Below, one piece after another: positions 8,350 through 14,849 of a stretch of 20,399 nucleotides of DNA. The first letter of the stretch is position 1. Every line of letters begins with the position of its first letter. This DNA is from JAKQLP01 sp964562165 (lineage in GTDB: Bacteria > Patescibacteriota > Dojkabacteria > B142 > OLB20). Made by a program: the position numbers and the translations under genes. The stretch is from the NCBI GenBank assembly GCA_964562165.1, contig CAZLRZ010000011.1:1-20399 (forward strand), in the 5' to 3' direction. The notes under the pieces were generated by a model. The model ran no database searches and had not been told where the DNA came from. It was given only the letters and a program-made list of their open reading frames with translations.

Positions 8350-8376
8350 ACTATAATAAAACTATTAAATTATCAA
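8350..8376 (-). promoter_or_regulatory. Candidate promoter of the infC operon
   Basis: On the minus strand TTGATA (8376-8371) and TATAGT (8355-8350) are separated by 15 bp, slightly short. The expected start near 8343 gives a leader of about 60 nt. That is too short for a full bL20-type leader structure. The promoter lies in the 149-bp gap after the thrS-like gene, where no terminator is seen, so read-through from thrS is also likely. Confidence 0.4.
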
Positions 8377-8431
8377 AAATTATCTACTAATATTATCAAA
8401 GAATTGCGGAATTTACAAATACAGAGAGTGT

Positions 8432-10174
8432 TTAAAAGCCCTTTTGGTCAATTTCTTTGTGAATTCTATCTATAAATTCTTCTATACGTATCAATCCTAG
8501 TTCTTGGCCGTTTCTTTGTCTTAAAGAAACTGAATTTGTGTTAAGTTCTTTTTCGCCAATAATTAACATATATGGAATATTCTCATTTTCTGCCCTACGG
8601 ATTTTATTTTGCATTGTATCTGGATCAAAATTTTTCGCTGTTCTTATACCCTCTTTCTTGAGTTGATCAACAACTTCATTAGCTTTTTCGTGGAATTTTT
8701 CGGAAATCGCTATAACTACACATTGGATTGGTGAAAGCCAGACATCAAATACACCTTGGTTGCTTTCTAAAATGATTTTGAAAAGAGTTTCAAAGGATTC
8801 GATTGCATTAAACCTAATAACTGCAGGTGTTTCTTTTAAATTATTTTTGTTTACGTAATATAGCTCTTCCTTTTCAGAAGAAGTTATATCTAGCTTTATA
8901 CTTGAGATAATGTGTGAATTCCCTGAAATGTCTTTAATTAAGAACTGGATTTCGATTCCATCATTGTAAAAGTCACTCTGAATCAGTTTCGCGGAAAGTT
9001 TTTCTTTTGCTAGAGCTTTTTCAATTATTTTTAAGACTCCCCTAGCCTCTTTGTTTTTGTTCGATTTGTCCTTCGGATTTGGCTGCTTGGCTTGGATTTG
9101 GAACGAATCGATCTTTAAATATTGAAATAAATTCAAAATTATTGAAAAACATTTTTCTAATTCATCTTGCAATTGATCGGTTCTTGCAAACACATTTGTT
9201 TGGAGTCTTTGGAAAAAGGTTAAATCGCTGTTTGAAGTCTCGGGATTCACTATCTGGCCCAAAACATTATAGAATTCAGTATATCTGATTGGCAATTGGC
9301 GATAACTTTTCTTGGTACTTCGAAAAACTCTTGAATGGTGATAAAAACAATCGTTTCGCATTAAATATTCGTCTTTAGTTGTCTTTATTGTTGGCAAATA
9401 GGTGTCTTTGGATTTTGCTGTTTCAAAATAGTCTCTAAAAAGTGTGAATTTTCCAATGTTTGGAGTAGAGAGGAAAATTGTATCAATTTCTTCGAATTTT
9501 GAAAAAACAAATTCTTTTAGCTGTTCTTTGATTACATTCCCTTTTGGTAGCCATATTAGAAGATTCTCGCCAATATCATCATCATAGGTTATTAAGTTTA
9601 ATCTTCTCCCAATTTTTTTATAATCTCTTTGGATTAATTCTTTTTGAGATGCTAAATAAGTATCCAGTTCTGCTTTATCAAGGAACGCTACACCTTCTAT
9701 CCTTTGTAGTTTAGGTCTGTTTTTTTCACCGAGCCAATATGATGAGCTGATTTTTGTTAGCTTGAAAAATGAGGCCTGCCCTGTATGTTTGATATGCGGG
9801 CCTCGGCAAAGATCATAAAACTCACCTGTTTTGAAAAAACTAACGGATTCATCTGGAATTTGTTTTAGAAGTTCAGTCTTATAGATTTGCCCTGATTGCA
9901 TTAAGGTATCAAAGGCTTGTTCTTTTGGAATAATTATTTGCTTAAATTGAAGTTCTTCGCTAATTATATTATTCATCTCAGCTTCGATTTTGGGCAAATC
10001 TTTGTATGTGATTTTTATTGGAGTATCAACTTCGTAATAAAATCCATTTTCGATTGCAGGACCTATACCAATTTTAGTATTGGGATAAAGGCGCATTACG
10101 GCCATAGCTAAAATATGAGCCATACTATGCCTGATTAATTCTTGATCGTTTTGTGTTTTTGAAGTTTCTTCCAT
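8432..10174 (-). CDS. thrS: Threonyl-tRNA synthetase homologue: intact editing domain, degenerate aminoacylation core
   Basis: Full-length ThrRS homology over 580 residues, without the N-terminal TGS domain. The editing domain (about 10-195) keeps the residues that hydrolyse Ser-tRNA(Thr): HSMAH (H16, H20), DLCRGPH (D121, C123, H127) and FKLTK (K138). The anticodon-binding domain (about 478-575) is normal (WLSPIQCVVI, IPYMLIIGEKE). The class II core between is not. PMNCPGH is RNDCFYHH, with its Cys shifted by one. Motif 2, normally R.EFG..HR.E....L.GL.RVRGFTQDDAHIF, is RYTEFYNVLGQIVNPETSNS followed by DLTFFQRLQTNVF. FYGPK is FYNDG. Motif 3 (HRA..GS.ERF) is RFNAIESFETLF. Zinc ligands and both motif arginines are therefore missing, so threonine activation looks impossible. 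I infer a trans-editing factor or one half of a split ThrRS. It starts 16 nt after tRNA-Val. Confidence 0.9.
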   Translation of the reverse strand: MEETSKTQNDQELIRHSMAHILAMAVMRLYPNTKIGIGPAIENGFYYEVDTPIKITYKDLPKIEAEMNNIISEELQFKQIIIPKEQAFDTLMQSGQIYKTELLKQIPDESVSFFKTGEFYDLCRGPHIKHTGQASFFKLTKISSSYWLGEKNRPKLQRIEGVAFLDKAELDTYLASQKELIQRDYKKIGRRLNLITYDDDIGENLLIWLPKGNVIKEQLKEFVFSKFEEIDTIFLSTPNIGKFTLFRDYFETAKSKDTYLPTIKTTKDEYLMRNDCFYHHSRVFRSTKKSYRQLPIRYTEFYNVLGQIVNPETSNSDLTFFQRLQTNVFARTDQLQDELEKCFSIILNLFQYLKIDSFQIQAKQPNPKDKSNKNKEARGVLKIIEKALAKEKLSAKLIQSDFYNDGIEIQFLIKDISGNSHIISSIKLDITSSEKEELYYVNKNNLKETPAVIRFNAIESFETLFKIILESNQGVFDVWLSPIQCVVIAISEKFHEKANEVVDQLKKEGIRTAKNFDPDTMQNKIRRAENENIPYMLIIGEKELNTNSVSLRQRNGQELGLIRIEEFIDRIHKEIDQKGF

Positions 10175-10190
10175 GAAGTTTGTAAAAGAA

Positions 10191-10263
10191 TGGACACTAC
10201 AGGATTCGAACCTGTGACCATTCGCACGTCAAGCGAATGCTCTACCAACTGAGCTAAGTGTCC
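10191..10263 (-). tRNA. tRNA-Val(GAC)
   Basis: A 73-nt cloverleaf. The acceptor is GGACACT/AGTGTCC with discriminator A at 10191; the D arm is GCTC-AGTTGGTA-GAGC. The anticodon arm is TTCGC/GCGAA with loop TTGACGT, giving anticodon GAC and G at position 37. The T arm is ACAGG-TTCGAAT-CCTGT. CCA is not encoded. It lies 16 nt upstream of the thrS-like ORF and 36 nt downstream of clpP on the same strand, so it shares a transcript with thrS. Cutting its 3' end would create the thrS mRNA 5' end. Confidence 0.95.
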
Positions 10264-10281
10264 AAAATATTCGACTTTAAA

Positions 10282-10310
10282 ATTATACACTGGACTGAAT
10301 TATTTGTCAT
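10282..10310 (-). promoter_or_regulatory. Promoter for tRNA-Val and thrS, embedded in the clpP 3' end
   Basis: On the minus strand ATGACA (10310-10305, five of six matches to TTGACA) and a perfect TATAAT (10287-10282) are exactly 17 bp apart. The -35 falls within the last clpP codons (GAT-GAC-AAA). The predicted start near 10275 is about 12 nt before the tRNA. No terminator separates clpP from it. Confidence 0.7.
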
Positions 10311-10896
10311 CACTCACTATAATTTTATCTATAAGCCCATATTTAAGGGCTTCTTCTGCTGTCATATGTTTGTCTCGATCAGAATCATCAATGATTTTTT
10401 TATAGGTCTGTCCTGTATTTTTACTTAGGATTTTTGTAAGAAGGTCTTTTAATCTAAGAATTTCTTTCGCTTCTATTTCAATATCGCTCGCCTGGCCAGT
10501 TATTCCGCCACTGACTAGGGGTTGATGAATGTGCACCATTGTGTTTGGTAAAACAAACCTTTTGCCTTTTGTGCCCGAAGACAGTATCACTGTGCCAAAA
10601 GAAGCGGTAGAACCAATCCCAACGGTCACAATGTCGGGCTTAACATAATTCATTGTGTCAATTATTGCCATGCCCGCATAAATATGACCTCCGGGACTGT
10701 TAATATAGATAGTTATATCTTTCTCGCTATTTTCTTTTTGTAAGAATAATAGTTGAGCAACAATGGCATTTGCAACCTCATCATCGATTGGAGTCCCAAT
10801 GAAAATGATTCTTTCTTTTAGAAGTCTTGAGTAAATATCGTAAACTCGCTCCCCGTCTCTACTCTTTTCTATTACTGATGGAATTAAATAACTCAT
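10300..10896 (-). CDS. clpP: ATP-dependent Clp protease proteolytic subunit
   Basis: The serine-protease ring of the Clp machine, which degrades proteins unfolded by ClpX or ClpC-type ATPases. Its 198 residues are the normal length. The catalytic triad is S99 (in GSTASFG), H124 (in VHIHQPL) and D171 (in DDSDRDKHM). The handle region reads QASDIEIEAKEILRLKDLL, and YINSPGGHIYAGMAI is the family's NSPGG segment. An N-terminal loop (about 1-18) is kept. No Shine-Dalgarno is visible. No clpX or tig gene is adjacent. It has an extended -10 promoter of its own and runs into tRNA-Val/thrS without a terminator. Confidence 0.97.
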   Translation of the reverse strand: MSYLIPSVIEKSRDGERVYDIYSRLLKERIIFIGTPIDDEVANAIVAQLLFLQKENSEKDITIYINSPGGHIYAGMAIIDTMNYVKPDIVTVGIGSTASFGTVILSSGTKGKRFVLPNTMVHIHQPLVSGGITGQASDIEIEAKEILRLKDLLTKILSKNTGQTYKKIIDDSDRDKHMTAEEALKYGLIDKIIVSDDK

Positions 10897-10924
10897 TATA
10901 AAAATTTTAAAAAGTTTCTATCAT

Positions 10925-10933
10925 ATTATATCA
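10925..10933 (-). promoter_or_regulatory. Extended -10 promoter of clpP
   Basis: TGATATAAT on the minus strand is an exact TGn-TATAAT. The -35 at 18 bp (TTTAAG) is weak. A start near 10918 would leave a leader of about 22 nt. It lies just downstream of the terminator at 10952-10979, so clpP need not depend on upstream transcription. Confidence 0.55.
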
Positions 10934-10951
10934 ACAAACTTATAAATTCTT

Positions 10952-10979
10952 AAAACAAAAATGTCTCCGAGGGAGACAT
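10952..10979 (-). terminator. Strong rho-independent terminator upstream of clpP
   Basis: A perfect 8-bp stem ATGTCTCC/GGAGACAT with a CTC loop is followed on the minus strand by TTTTGTTTT. It stops transcripts that start at the promoter at 11036-11065, and any read-through from mutL. On the plus strand only the poorer CTTTGTTTG follows. Confidence 0.8.
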
Positions 10980-11029
10980 CTTTGTTTGCACTTTTAACTA
11001 TTTTTACTGCCTTATGCTTATTTAGTTGT
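10952..11029 (-). ncRNA. Candidate small RNA (about 78 nt) upstream of clpP
   Basis: This stretch is bounded by a near-consensus promoter and a strong terminator, with no ORF of useful length between. The RNA would begin near GTTACAACTAAATAAGC, run about 50 nt single-stranded and A-rich, and end in the terminator hairpin. That layout suits a trans-acting small RNA. It could also be an attenuated clpP leader, with the hairpin deciding read-through. It matches no RNA family I recognise. Confidence 0.45.
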
Positions 11030-11035
11030 AACCAT

Positions 11036-11065
11036 AGTATAACAACAAATAATTCTTTTAGTCAA
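11036..11065 (-). promoter_or_regulatory. Near-consensus promoter in the mutL-clpP gap
   Basis: On the minus strand TTGACT (11065-11060) and TATACT (11041-11036) are 18 bp apart (or TTATAC at 17 bp). This is among the best sigma-70-like promoters of the window. An inverted repeat TAAATG-7-CATTTA (11087-11105) lies about 20 bp upstream of the -35 and could be a regulator site. The only thing directly downstream is the short stretch ending at the terminator. Confidence 0.65.
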
Positions 11066-11116
11066 GGAATTTAATCAGGGAAAAAATAAATGTGCTAATC
11101 ATTTATACATAGCTGA

Positions 11117-11172
11117 AAGTGGCGCTTCCGTGGGCGTTCTCGGGCGCGGTGGTGCCGGGGTTGTGGAAGGTT
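11117..11172. other. GC-rich island in the intergenic gap downstream of mutL
   Basis: Bases 11121-11170 contain 37 G or C out of 50 by my count, in otherwise AT-rich DNA. CTTCC (11125-11129) can pair with GGAAG (11165-11169) around a G-rich interior, with GGC/GCC short pairings inside. Both strands stay open here (plus frame ending GVVEGFAKNLK; minus frame reading FHNPGTTAPENAHG), but neither has a start codon or the neighbours' codon use. It may be a small dispersed repeat, a structured RNA segment or an acquired scrap. Confidence 0.5.
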
Positions 11173-11226
11173 TTGCAAAAAACTTGAAGTAAATATTTCA
11201 AAGAGTTTAATAAAGTTGTACAGATA

Positions 11227-13053
11227 TTAAAGCTTCCTTTTGAAGTTTTTCTCGATTTCTGTGCGGGAAATTTCCCAAGTTATTGGGCGTCCGTGAGGGC
11301 AAGAATTTGGAAATTCGCAATCGAATAAATCTTTGATTAATTTGATGACTTCTGGTCTTGAGAGCCTTTGCCCTGCCCTAATGCTACTGTGGCAGGCCAA
11401 AGTCGAAATTAATTTTGTTTTTAGAGTCTCGTATTTTTGAGAAATTGGAATTTCACTATCTTTGAGTTCAGTAATAATTTCAATAATGGCCTCTTTAATT
11501 GAGGAATGCTGAAGCAGCAAAGGTATTTGCGAAATTTCAATAAAGCTATTATTTATTTGAGTAAAATAAAAGCCAATCTTTTTAAATAGATCCAAGTTTT
11601 CTCTTATCAAAGTGGCTTCATATCTATCTAGGGTTATCTTTTCGGGGATTAATAATTGTTGGGTATCAACAGTCCCTTTGGTATCTAAAGATCTTTTGAT
11701 TCTTTCAAAATTTATTCTTTCGTTCGCAGCGTGTTGGTCTATCATTATTAGCTTTTGATCTTTAGGAATCAAGATGTATGTGTTAAATATTTGCAGGTAA
11801 TCGCCAATATAGCTGTCCATAGTGTCGGATTGCAGGTCAGACTGAATTGGCGCCCGAACGGATGGTTGAAAACTTGTTTGAATAGTCGGTCTGGTATTTA
11901 TGGTGGTGCTCGGAGTGGTGCCCGGGCTTTCGCTTAAAATTTCTTTTGTGAAAGCCATGCTTTGTTTAATGCTTGTGGGCTTTGGATTAAAGAAATTGTA
12001 GGCTTCGGAATTGGGCCTGGTCGCTTTATTTGTGGTGCTAAACTTGTTTTCTAATGTCTCTTTTAGGCTTTTCTCTAGACCGTATTGAATTGTGTTCTTA
12101 ATTATTCTGAATACTTTGTTTGTATCTTCAAACCTGACTTCGATTTTCCTTGGATGCACGTTGACATCGTATGTGTTGGGGGAAAATTTTAAGAAAATAA
12201 AATAACTGGGATTAATTTGGGGCATCACTGCAGTCCTGTAGCCTTCTTTAATGGCTTTTGAAATGAGTGCGCTTTTGATAAACCTATTATTTAAAAATAA
12301 ATATTGCTTTGAAATATTAGTATTGGCAAAGTCGGTAGTTGCAATAAAGCCCTCCAGATTGTAATTTGGCTCTTGATTGTCGATTCTTATTAGGTCGTTT
12401 TTGTTAAAGGCTGGGAAAACGTCAATAATCCTTTCTAAAAGCGTTTCTCGCTTTGGAAGTTCGATTACTGTCTTATCGTTTTTCACTAATTTGAATTTGA
12501 TTTGTGGTTCGCTTAATACAATGTTTTGAAAGGTGTCTAAAATGTATTTGTATTCCGTTACGGGAGATTTAAGAAACTTTCTTCGTGCAGGAATTTTGGA
12601 AAAAATCTTTGAGGCTCTAACTGTAGTCCCCTGCACCCTACTGGGGCCGACTTTCTTTTCTGTTGAGCCCGATGATGAAATTAATGTAATTGGATTGTCT
12701 TTATTATTAAAGGTGTGAATGCTAACTTCGCTAATGCTGGCAATACTTGCGAGGGCTTCTCCTCGGAATCCCATTGTGGAAATTTTATACAAATCTTCTT
12801 CTGTTTTTATTTTTGATGTCGCATGTTGTAAAAGGGATTTTTCAGCGTCTATGTCGCTCATCCCTGAGCCGTTATCGCTTATGGTAATTGCATCTAGTCC
12901 GCTGTTTTCAAGGGTGAGAGTGATTTCCGTTGCTCCGGCATCTATGGAGTTTTCCATTAACTCTTTCACTATTGAGGATGGTCTTTCGACTACTTCGCCT
13001 GCAGCGATCTTATTAATAAGGTCGTCCGGTAGAATTTTTATTTTATTATCCAT
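11227..13053 (-). CDS. mutL: DNA mismatch repair protein MutL (endonuclease type)
   Basis: MutL links mismatch recognition by MutS to strand removal. The N-terminal GHKL ATPase (1-330) has KELMENSIDAG (catalytic E34), DNGSGM (60-65), GFRGEAL (95-101) and NVHPRKIEVRF (298-308). A low-complexity, Thr/Ser/Pro-rich linker (about 335-415) leads to the dimerisation/endonuclease domain. That domain carries DQHAANERINFE (439-450), matching DQHA(x)2E(x)4E of nicking MutL proteins, plus ACHSSIRAG and CPHGRP (585-590), the second metal-site motif. The organism would therefore not need MutH. The ATG lies one base after the stop of a RelE/ParE-like toxin (TAA-T-ATG), so mutL is the third gene of a toxin-antitoxin operon. 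The gene to its 3' side is over 300 bp away. Confidence 0.96.
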   Translation of the reverse strand: MDNKIKILPDDLINKIAAGEVVERPSSIVKELMENSIDAGATEITLTLENSGLDAITISDNGSGMSDIDAEKSLLQHATSKIKTEEDLYKISTMGFRGEALASIASISEVSIHTFNNKDNPITLISSSGSTEKKVGPSRVQGTTVRASKIFSKIPARRKFLKSPVTEYKYILDTFQNIVLSEPQIKFKLVKNDKTVIELPKRETLLERIIDVFPAFNKNDLIRIDNQEPNYNLEGFIATTDFANTNISKQYLFLNNRFIKSALISKAIKEGYRTAVMPQINPSYFIFLKFSPNTYDVNVHPRKIEVRFEDTNKVFRIIKNTIQYGLEKSLKETLENKFSTTNKATRPNSEAYNFFNPKPTSIKQSMAFTKEILSESPGTTPSTTINTRPTIQTSFQPSVRAPIQSDLQSDTMDSYIGDYLQIFNTYILIPKDQKLIMIDQHAANERINFERIKRSLDTKGTVDTQQLLIPEKITLDRYEATLIRENLDLFKKIGFYFTQINNSFIEISQIPLLLQHSSIKEAIIEIITELKDSEIPISQKYETLKTKLISTLACHSSIRAGQRLSRPEVIKLIKDLFDCEFPNSCPHGRPITWEISRTEIEKNFKRKL

Positions 13054-13054
13054 A

Positions 13055-13303
13055 TTATTCTGGGAATTTAATTTTCTTTTGTTCCATTATTGTGACTATG
13101 TTAAAGGTTTCTTCAACAAACTTCCCTATCACAATATGGTTAACGTAATTGAGTTTATAATATTCAGAATCATGCATTTTAAGGAGTATTTTTGAATCGG
13201 ATGAATTTTGGATTTTTTTTAGGCGGTCGATAATTTTTTCTCTAACTCTCCAGTCTAAGTTGACAAGGTCTTCTTTTGCTTTTGTAGTGTAGATAATACC
13301 CAT
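13055..13303 (-). CDS. RelE/ParE-family toxin
   Basis: An 82-residue basic protein with the RelE/ParE pattern. It opens IIYTTKAKEDLVNLD, has a middle helix WRVREKIIDRLKKIQ, and ends in beta strands around YYKLNYVNHIVIGKFVEETFNIVTIMEQKK. The family includes ribosome-dependent mRNA cleavers (RelE) and gyrase inhibitors (ParE); the sequence alone does not decide which. It starts 4 nt after the RHH antitoxin and ends one base before mutL. The antitoxin-first order and small sizes fit a type II toxin-antitoxin pair. Confidence 0.8.
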   Translation of the reverse strand: MGIIYTTKAKEDLVNLDWRVREKIIDRLKKIQNSSDSKILLKMHDSEYYKLNYVNHIVIGKFVEETFNIVTIMEQKKIKFPE

Positions 13304-13307
13304 AGTT

Positions 13308-13568
13308 TTATTGGTTTAGATCATCTGGTGAAAATAAGGATTCTAACTCTTCCTGGGTGTATCTGGGGCCCGATAATACTGCCATATCGGCAATTTTTGA
13401 ATAATAGGTATCGTTAACTTTGTCTTCTAGTTCGCTTAACAAGGTTTTTATCTGATTTCTAACTAACGCTGAGGGTGATAGGCCAAGTCTTGTTGCAAAA
13501 TAAAAAAGCTGTCTTTTTTCTTCTGGTAATAGTCTTACTGCTACTTGTGTTGTCTTGTTGGTTTTCAT
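13308..13568 (-). CDS. Ribbon-helix-helix antitoxin
   Basis: 86 residues from the ATG at 13568. The N-terminal half, TTQVAVRLLPEEKRQLFYFA followed by TRLGLSPSALVRNQIKTLL, is a typical MetJ/Arc ribbon-helix-helix: a beta strand of alternating residues, then two helices. It should bind DNA as a dimer. The acidic C-terminal part (SELEDKV, QEELESLFSPDDL) would wrap the partner toxin. An in-frame TTG at 13622 would add 18 residues, but the -10 box and a palindrome lie inside that stretch, so I prefer the ATG. The leader would be only about 6 nt, close to leaderless. It probably represses its own operon, which includes mutL. Confidence 0.75.
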   Translation of the reverse strand: MKTNKTTQVAVRLLPEEKRQLFYFATRLGLSPSALVRNQIKTLLSELEDKVNDTYYSKIADMAVLSGPRYTQEELESLFSPDDLNQ

Positions 13569-13577
13569 ATTTCGTCT

Positions 13578-13596
13578 GACATTGTATCTTGATGTC
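13578..13596 (-). promoter_or_regulatory. Operator and -10 of the antitoxin-toxin-mutL operon
   Basis: GACAT-9-ATGTC is a perfect inverted repeat. On the minus strand its right part overlaps TACAAT (13586-13581), a good -10 whose start would be just upstream of the ATG at 13568. The -35 is weak. A palindrome covering the -10 directly before an RHH antitoxin is the expected place for autorepression. Confidence 0.5.
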
Positions 13597-13639
13597 GAAA
13601 ATTCTAATACATTTGAGACCAATTAGCAAATATTGAATA

Positions 13640-13722
13640 CTATGGGGTGCGTTATTTAGGACGCAACATTGCTATGGGGTATCTCAAATAGCCCCTTCCG
13701 TAATGGCTTTAGGGGTGGGCTA
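13640..13722. other. Folded, G-rich spacer between murB and the toxin-antitoxin operon
   Basis: No gene fits here. Three foldings are visible: TGCGT/ACGCA (13648-13652 with 13661-13665); GGGGTAT/ATAGCCCC with one bulged G (13676-13682 with 13688-13695); and CCCCT/AGGGG or TAGCCC/GGGCTA further right, which competes with the second. CTATGGGGT occurs twice (13640-13648 and 13672-13680). No long T tract follows, so ordinary termination of murB is uncertain. Confidence 0.4.
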
Positions 13723-13750
13723 AAACTTAAGCTAAAGTTGTTCCTTAATT

Positions 13751-14830
13751 TTATTGGAATTTGGCAATTCTACTTTTGGGGAATCCAACAAAGAATATTT
13801 CTGTCTTTGGAGTAATATTGATTTTTTCTTTCGCAGTAGTATAGATGAGGTCCAATAGATACATAATGTCTTCTGCGGTAGCTGTACCGAGATTTTCTAT
13901 GAAGGCTGCGTGCTTAGTAGAAATTTGTGCCCCATTATGAATCGTTCCTTTTAAACCCAATTTATGTTCAATAATGTAGCCCCAACCATTACTTTGAAAA
14001 TCAGTTCCTGAGAACTCTTCGTCTGATAAGTTTTTAAAGCAACATCCTGCTGAATTGTAGGGCTGTTTTAGTCTTTTTGCTTGAGACCATTTTACTGCAG
14101 TATTTTGCGCCCGAGCCTTATCGCCTCTAAATAGATTAAGTTTTGCGCTAAGGATAAAATGCCCTGAGGCTTGGATCTTTGAATAATCGTATTCAAGTTT
14201 TAAATCGTCCGCTTTATGTGTTTCGATTTCACCTTTTTCGTTTATGAGTTCAACTTCTTCAATATACTCGCTAAAAAAATGGGTGCCTCCGTGGATGTTA
14301 TTATATATTGCTCCTCCAATTGTGCCGGGTATGCCTGCGAACCATTGGAGGCCAGTAATTCCATCTTGGATCAATTTATTGATAGCGAAAGATAATAGTG
14401 TTGCTGAATAAACCTTTACTGAGACTTTTTCTTTATCGGATTCGTCATAATTAAGATCGTCAAATGAATAGTAGTTTTTAACATCTACTTGTTTTAAACG
14501 AGCTTCCAGTTGTTCAGTTTGTTCCGCTGCTTTGTTATTTTCGGGTTTATTTTCAAGAACTTCAATCCCTGAAATTTTATTTCTAATTACTATACCGTCA
14601 AAGCCTTCGTCTGATATTAAAATATTGCTACCACCACCTAAAAAGAATACCGGCAGGTCACTTTCGCCTATTAGTTTTATTACTGACTGGGCTTTAGCTA
14701 TATCGGTTAGTTCTATAAAAATTTTTGCAGGGCCTCCGACTTTCCAAGTGGTAAAAGGCGCTAATGGAGTATTTTCCTTAAATTCAATTTGAAGTTCGTT
14801 GAGTTTGTTTTTAAAATCTTCGTAATTCAT
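13751..14830 (-). CDS. murB: UDP-N-acetylenolpyruvoylglucosamine reductase
   Basis: A cytoplasmic FAD enzyme that reduces enolpyruvyl-UDP-GlcNAc to UDP-MurNAc with NADPH. The 359 residues are counted from the ATG at 14830. The frame extends upstream to 14890 into alaS, but family homology begins only with the PLAPFTTWKVGGPAK region. The FAD site shows GGGSNIL (65-71) and FAGIPGTIGGAIYNN (164-178). The proton-donor position, usually Ser in GSFFKN, is Cys (SAGCCFKN, C263). The catalytic Glu is E344 in KTEIFFVGF. A charged insertion (about 92-138) makes it longer than usual. It follows alaS by 19 nt with no Shine-Dalgarno, so it is cotranscribed with it. The pairing with alaS may reflect only compaction. 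Confidence 0.95.
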   Translation of the reverse strand: MNYEDFKNKLNELQIEFKENTPLAPFTTWKVGGPAKIFIELTDIAKAQSVIKLIGESDLPVFFLGGGSNILISDEGFDGIVIRNKISGIEVLENKPENNKAAEQTEQLEARLKQVDVKNYYSFDDLNYDESDKEKVSVKVYSATLLSFAINKLIQDGITGLQWFAGIPGTIGGAIYNNIHGGTHFFSEYIEEVELINEKGEIETHKADDLKLEYDYSKIQASGHFILSAKLNLFRGDKARAQNTAVKWSQAKRLKQPYNSAGCCFKNLSDEEFSGTDFQSNGWGYIIEHKLGLKGTIHNGAQISTKHAAFIENLGTATAEDIMYLLDLIYTTAKEKINITPKTEIFFVGFPKSRIAKFQ

Positions 14831-14849
14831 TTTGATATTTTTGTTAGAG

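Noticed and set aside
8283..8431. bL20 or IF3 leader riboregulator upstream of infC
   Set aside because: The predicted leader is only about 60 nt and I see no long pseudoknot-like pairing in it.
11043..11195. Possible small ORF through the GC-rich island ending in GFAKNLK
   Set aside because: No ATG, GTG or TTG start precedes the GC-rich part in frame, the codon use is foreign to the window, and the opposite strand is equally open.
13569..13622. 18-residue N-terminal extension of the antitoxin from a TTG at 13622
   Set aside because: That stretch holds the -10 box and the palindrome, and RHH homology begins after the ATG at 13568.
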